Assembly (NCBI GenBank): GCA_018399075.1 | Contig: CP073763.1 | Coordinates: 992,001-1,056,000, forward strand | Source of the DNA: Simkaniaceae bacterium | GTDB lineage: Bacteria > Chlamydiota > Chlamydiia > Chlamydiales > Simkaniaceae | DNA: 64,000 nt | Reading direction: 5' to 3' | Shown: in pieces, positions 60,929-64,000 of the stretch | Layout of the letters: each line of letters opens with the position of its first letter | Position numbering within the stretch: the stretch's first letter is position 1 | The notes under the pieces: generated by a model | Told to the model about the DNA's origin: nothing | Databases searched by the model: none | Seen by the model: only the letters and a program-made list of their open reading frames with translations | Program-made: the position numbers and the translations under genes

Positions 60929-62959
60929 TTAAGGGGTGATTTCGTTTAAAAGATCTTCTGCATGATAGACTTGTTTTAAAACGTGTCGGATCCCTTCAGA
61001 ATGAACGCTGACGGCCCTTCCTTGCTTTTGATCAAAAGCAAAATCCCAGGTAAAAGTGTAAGCATTTCCATCAAAAATCAACCCAACAATTTCCCCTTGA
61101 GCATTAATGATAGGGCTTCCTGAATTTCCTCCGATAATATCATTTGTTGAAACAAAGTTATAAGGTGTTTTGAGATTAAGAGTCTCTCTCTGAGCTGTCC
61201 ATCGCTCTGGCAAAGAGTAGGGGAATTCATGTGAATGTTTTTTAGCTCTATCGAAGAGACCTTCTAGGACTGTCATTGGATCTACATCATCATAGCCAAT
61301 CATCGAGCCGACAGACAAACGGAGTGTAAATGTTGCATCTGGATAAAAAGTTTGTTCCTGTTTCTCAAAAAGAAGATGGGTGATTTCAGCATAGCTATCC
61401 GTTTGAATGGCTAGAAAATTATCGTCGATTTTACTTCTGACAACTCGAGCATAGGGTTCTATAGCTCTAACTAATTGAATAAGAGGATCATTACTATTTT
61501 CTACAGCTTCTTTATTTTGATAAAGCTTTGCGCGATAATCGTGATCGTGAAGCTGAGTGTGCGTCATGATTTCATCGACAACTTCTTCAACAGACTTTTT
61601 TCCAAAAGCTGCTTGAACTGCAGGATGGTCTTCTCCTAGAGTTTTTTTAAAGCGTCTAAGACCATCAATAAGGAGAGTTTTTTCGTAATTTAGATAAACG
61701 GGTTCTGTAGTTAGAATGGCAAGCCTTAAAGTGGGGAGTTCACTCTCTGTGTATTCCTTAAGTCTTTTTCCATTAGGCTTTTCTTGTTCTTCAACAATGC
61801 GAACAAGATGTTTTGCTAAGCTATACATTTTAGAAAATCTTGAACCAATCCCTTCAAGGAAAAGATAGTCGGTGTAATAAGTTTTTGCATCATCTAATGC
61901 GAGTTTCATGTTTGCCCAAGGCTCTTGCTCTTTTGTAGAAAGCTGGCTAAAAAATCCGGCTTCAAACTCTGTTTTAGTTGGTATAATGGAAGCGCCATTC
62001 AACCCTTTAATTAACCCTCGATAAACCTTGCGGTTATTAGAAAAGACCATTTCATTTTGAGCCGCAATTCGCTTGTTTTCTTCACTTGTTTCTCCAAACA
62101 TTTCAGGACAAGCCATGCGTTCTTCAATATATTGAAGTACAAGGGGGTAGGAGATATCTCTATAGAAGGATAGGTGGTCTGCAGTTAAGATGCGGTCGGT
62201 TCCACCAGGATGTCCCAAAACAAAAAGGGCTTCTCCAAGTTTGGGGCCTCCTTGACTCCATTTTAAGTAGTGCTTTGACTGGAGAGGTTGATCATTTTCA
62301 TAGACACGGAAAAATGTCATATCTAAGCAATAGCGAGGAAACTCGAAATTATCACTGTCGCCTCCGAAATTTGCAACCGCTTCTTCTGGGCACATGACAA
62401 GTCTAACATCGGAGTAACGCTTATAAAGGTAGAGATGGTGGCGTGCACCACGATAAAGGGTGATGACTTCTGGTTGCAGTCCTGTTTTACTTTGAGCTTG
62501 TTCTTTAATTCCAGCAATAGCCTCTTTGCGCGCTTTTTCCTTTTCCATTGTTGTCATTTCTGAGGAAAGATGACTTGCGATCTCTTCAGTCACATCTTGG
62601 ATTACCATCAGCTGGTCGACATAAAGATTCGGACACCTAAGTTCTTTGTCATTGGTGGAAGCATAGAATCCCTCTTTCATTAAATCGCATTCTTCGCTTG
62701 ATAGGTCAAAAATCGCTTTAGAAGCTACATGATGATTAGTCATGATTAGGCCATGAGGAGAAACAAAAGAAGCGGATCCTCCAATACTGACTCTTAAGCA
62801 TGATTTTTGCACATGTTCTATCCAATCGTCGTCTAGAAGCATTCCATACTTTTCTTGGATGCGCTGTTTCGGTAGAGAGTTAAGAGGCCACATTCCTTCA
62901 TCAGCAAATAAGGCTAGTGTTAAAAAAAATAAGCTAAAAATAAATGAAATGGGTTTCAT
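60929..62959 (-). CDS. Exported S46-family dipeptidyl peptidase (DPP7-like)
   Basis: 676 residues with a signal peptide (about 1-19). Trypsin-like fold of family S46: His in MTNHHVASKA near 75, Asp in GGDSDNFEFPRY near 215 and Ser613 in GGNSGSP (610-616). The residue that sets specificity lies 18 positions after the serine in Porphyromonas enzymes (Arg in DPP11, Gly in DPP7); here it is Gly631 (FDGN), predicting cleavage after hydrophobic P1 residues. Acts outside the cytoplasm, releasing dipeptides. It lies directly upstream of the blaI-like gene. Confidence 0.93.
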   Translation of the reverse strand: MKPISFIFSLFFLTLALFADEGMWPLNSLPKQRIQEKYGMLLDDDWIEHVQKSCLRVSIGGSASFVSPHGLIMTNHHVASKAIFDLSSEECDLMKEGFYASTNDKELRCPNLYVDQLMVIQDVTEEIASHLSSEMTTMEKEKARKEAIAGIKEQAQSKTGLQPEVITLYRGARHHLYLYKRYSDVRLVMCPEEAVANFGGDSDNFEFPRYCLDMTFFRVYENDQPLQSKHYLKWSQGGPKLGEALFVLGHPGGTDRILTADHLSFYRDISYPLVLQYIEERMACPEMFGETSEENKRIAAQNEMVFSNNRKVYRGLIKGLNGASIIPTKTEFEAGFFSQLSTKEQEPWANMKLALDDAKTYYTDYLFLEGIGSRFSKMYSLAKHLVRIVEEQEKPNGKRLKEYTESELPTLRLAILTTEPVYLNYEKTLLIDGLRRFKKTLGEDHPAVQAAFGKKSVEEVVDEIMTHTQLHDHDYRAKLYQNKEAVENSNDPLIQLVRAIEPYARVVRSKIDDNFLAIQTDSYAEITHLLFEKQEQTFYPDATFTLRLSVGSMIGYDDVDPMTVLEGLFDRAKKHSHEFPYSLPERWTAQRETLNLKTPYNFVSTNDIIGGNSGSPIINAQGEIVGLIFDGNAYTFTWDFAFDQKQGRAVSVHSEGIRHVLKQVYHAEDLLNEITP

Positions 62960-63019
62960 AATGACTCCTTAAATTAAACTTGGGAAGATTATCAAAAAGG
63001 GTTATTTAACTTCACGCGA

Positions 63020-63805
63020 TTAGTTTACAATGCGAACGACAACCTGCTCATGATAGGCGTTGTAGGCTAGATACTCTGCTTGGTACCCTGTCTTTTCAAG
63101 GAATTCCATGAAAGCTTTGAATTCATGTATTTCTGATCCTGCATAATTATAGAATTCGTCGAAAACAATGATTGTTCCAGGGACAATGTTTTCCTCAAGA
63201 GCTTCAAAAACATCCACGGTTGAAGAGTAAAGGTCTGCATCGATATGAAGAAAGGCAATTTGAGACCCATTAAAAAAGCTTTTCTTAAATGCTGGGAGAC
63301 TTTCTTTAAACCAACCTTTATAGAGGAAGACATTATGAAGAACATAGGGCAGTTCATTAGGATTTTTGAAAGCGAATGTTCCGATGGGAATCACCTGATC
63401 CTCACGGATCCAGTCTTCGGGAAGTCCTTCAAACGAATCAAACCCATAGACCTTTTGCGTAGGGTTCAAGGCAGCGATAAAATTCACGGTTTTTCCAGTG
63501 CAAACGCCCATTTCTAGATAGCCTCCTTGAAGGGTCACAGATTCCGATGCAAAGCGGAGAACGTCAGCATCAGAGAAGAGAGGGAGGGCATCCTTTAAGT
63601 ATGTTGCAACAAATGCGTGCGCTTTGTTGTCTAATTGATAGGGCTTGTTCTTTGAATTGAAGTGAAGGACTTGATTTCCTTCAAATTTCGGTCGATTGAA
63701 GGGACGTGTTAGTACTTTGCTCCAGTCATAGGAAGAAGAGGTTTCAGCAAGAGCGAAATTGGATATTAAGATTGTGAATATAATTAGAAGGGTATTTTTC
63801 TTCAT
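63020..63805 (-). CDS. TylF/MycF-type methyltransferase-like protein with signal peptide
   Basis: 261 residues. The first 20 residues are a classic Sec signal (lysines, hydrophobic core, ALA-ET cleavage). The rest is a Rossmann methyltransferase: LEMGVCTGKTVNF (SAM loop), YGFDSFEGLPEDW, and FLHIDADLYSSTVDVFE with the metal-binding aspartates of TylF-type sugar O-methyltransferases. A SAM-dependent enzyme is not expected in the periplasm, so either it is retained by another means, works in another compartment or has lost methyltransferase activity. Sixty bases upstream of the S46 peptidase gene, same strand. Confidence 0.85.
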   Translation of the reverse strand: MKKNTLLIIFTILISNFALAETSSSYDWSKVLTRPFNRPKFEGNQVLHFNSKNKPYQLDNKAHAFVATYLKDALPLFSDADVLRFASESVTLQGGYLEMGVCTGKTVNFIAALNPTQKVYGFDSFEGLPEDWIREDQVIPIGTFAFKNPNELPYVLHNVFLYKGWFKESLPAFKKSFFNGSQIAFLHIDADLYSSTVDVFEALEENIVPGTIIVFDEFYNYAGSEIHEFKAFMEFLEKTGYQAEYLAYNAYHEQVVVRIVN

Positions 63806-64000
63806 GATTAATCCTTTTTTTATTGTAACTTACTTAGGTTTAAAGGGAGTTTTTACATGATAAAGGTATTCCTTTGCAAGGGAAATTGCCGCAATTATTG
63901 CTCCTGTTTTAAGGCGTTTTTTGGTATACTTACGCCAACTTAAACACTGTTTTTTATGGTGGTTTACTGTGATAATTTACTTGCTCTTTTGAGACCTTTT

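Noticed and set aside
63806-64000. A gene beginning at the right edge
   Set aside because: The TATACT-like box near 63925 has no -35 partner, and the only frame after it closes within eight codons.

Overview
The window is a chromosomal segment of a member of the Chlamydiales, most likely an environmental (chlamydia-like) lineage outside the Chlamydiaceae. Evidence: a complete V-type ATPase operon in chlamydial order (E, a DUF2764-type gene, A, B, D, I, K), PknD, Slc1-type type III secretion chaperone, a SpoIID-type protein next to ruvB, and the dnaA-yidC and CorC-CorC/nifS/PP2C neighbourhoods that I recall from Chlamydia trachomatis. Genes absent from Chlamydiaceae (classical menaquinone pathway, acyl-CoA desaturase, serpin, S46 dipeptidyl peptidase, BlaI/M56 regulators, class I fumarase) point to a larger-genome relative such as Waddlia, Simkania or Parachlamydia; I cannot name the genus. 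No rRNA, tRNA, insertion sequence, CRISPR array or prophage was seen.

Layout. 0-5 kb: two-subunit fumarase, transaldolase, a four-gene translationally coupled operon of small exported or membrane proteins, and a 560-base gene-free stretch that carries a well-formed promoter-to-terminator unit (candidate small RNA) before an alpha/beta hydrolase. 5-14 kb: V-ATPase operon followed by class II fumarase. 14-21 kb: Nudix hydrolase, lipoprotein, MFS transporter, DAHP synthase, an orphan betaine-type binding protein overlapping a sodium:amino acid symporter, and an acetyltransferase. 21-31 kb: valS, a desaturase and pknD in one run; trpS divergently; a large lipase-like protein. 31-39 kb: ruvB-spoIID operon; dcd, a DivIC-like gene and two CorC/TlyC proteins; holin-like membrane protein. 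37-42 kb: five-gene operon (lipoprotein, CPBP protease, serpin, PP2C phosphatase, cysteine desulfurase).

42-50 kb: Slc1 chaperone gene converging on dnaA, with its terminator embedded inside the dnaA coding sequence; yidC; a large TPR protein. 50-59 kb: eight overlapping genes for menaquinone synthesis (ubiE-menF-D-H-B-A-C-E), with a hotdog thioesterase nearby that could supply the missing DHNA-CoA hydrolase step. The last gene, menE, stops exactly where the family's catalytic C-terminal lysine is expected.

59-64 kb: an envelope-related cluster: an exported methyltransferase-like protein, an exported S46 dipeptidyl peptidase, a BlaI-type repressor, an M56 (BlaR1-like) membrane metalloprotease and a small secreted protein. 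Two near-identical 16-bp inverted repeats sit just upstream of the repressor gene and of the secreted-protein gene, defining a compact putative BlaI regulon with no beta-lactamase. This, the four-gene exported operon and the candidate small RNAs are the most novel items here.
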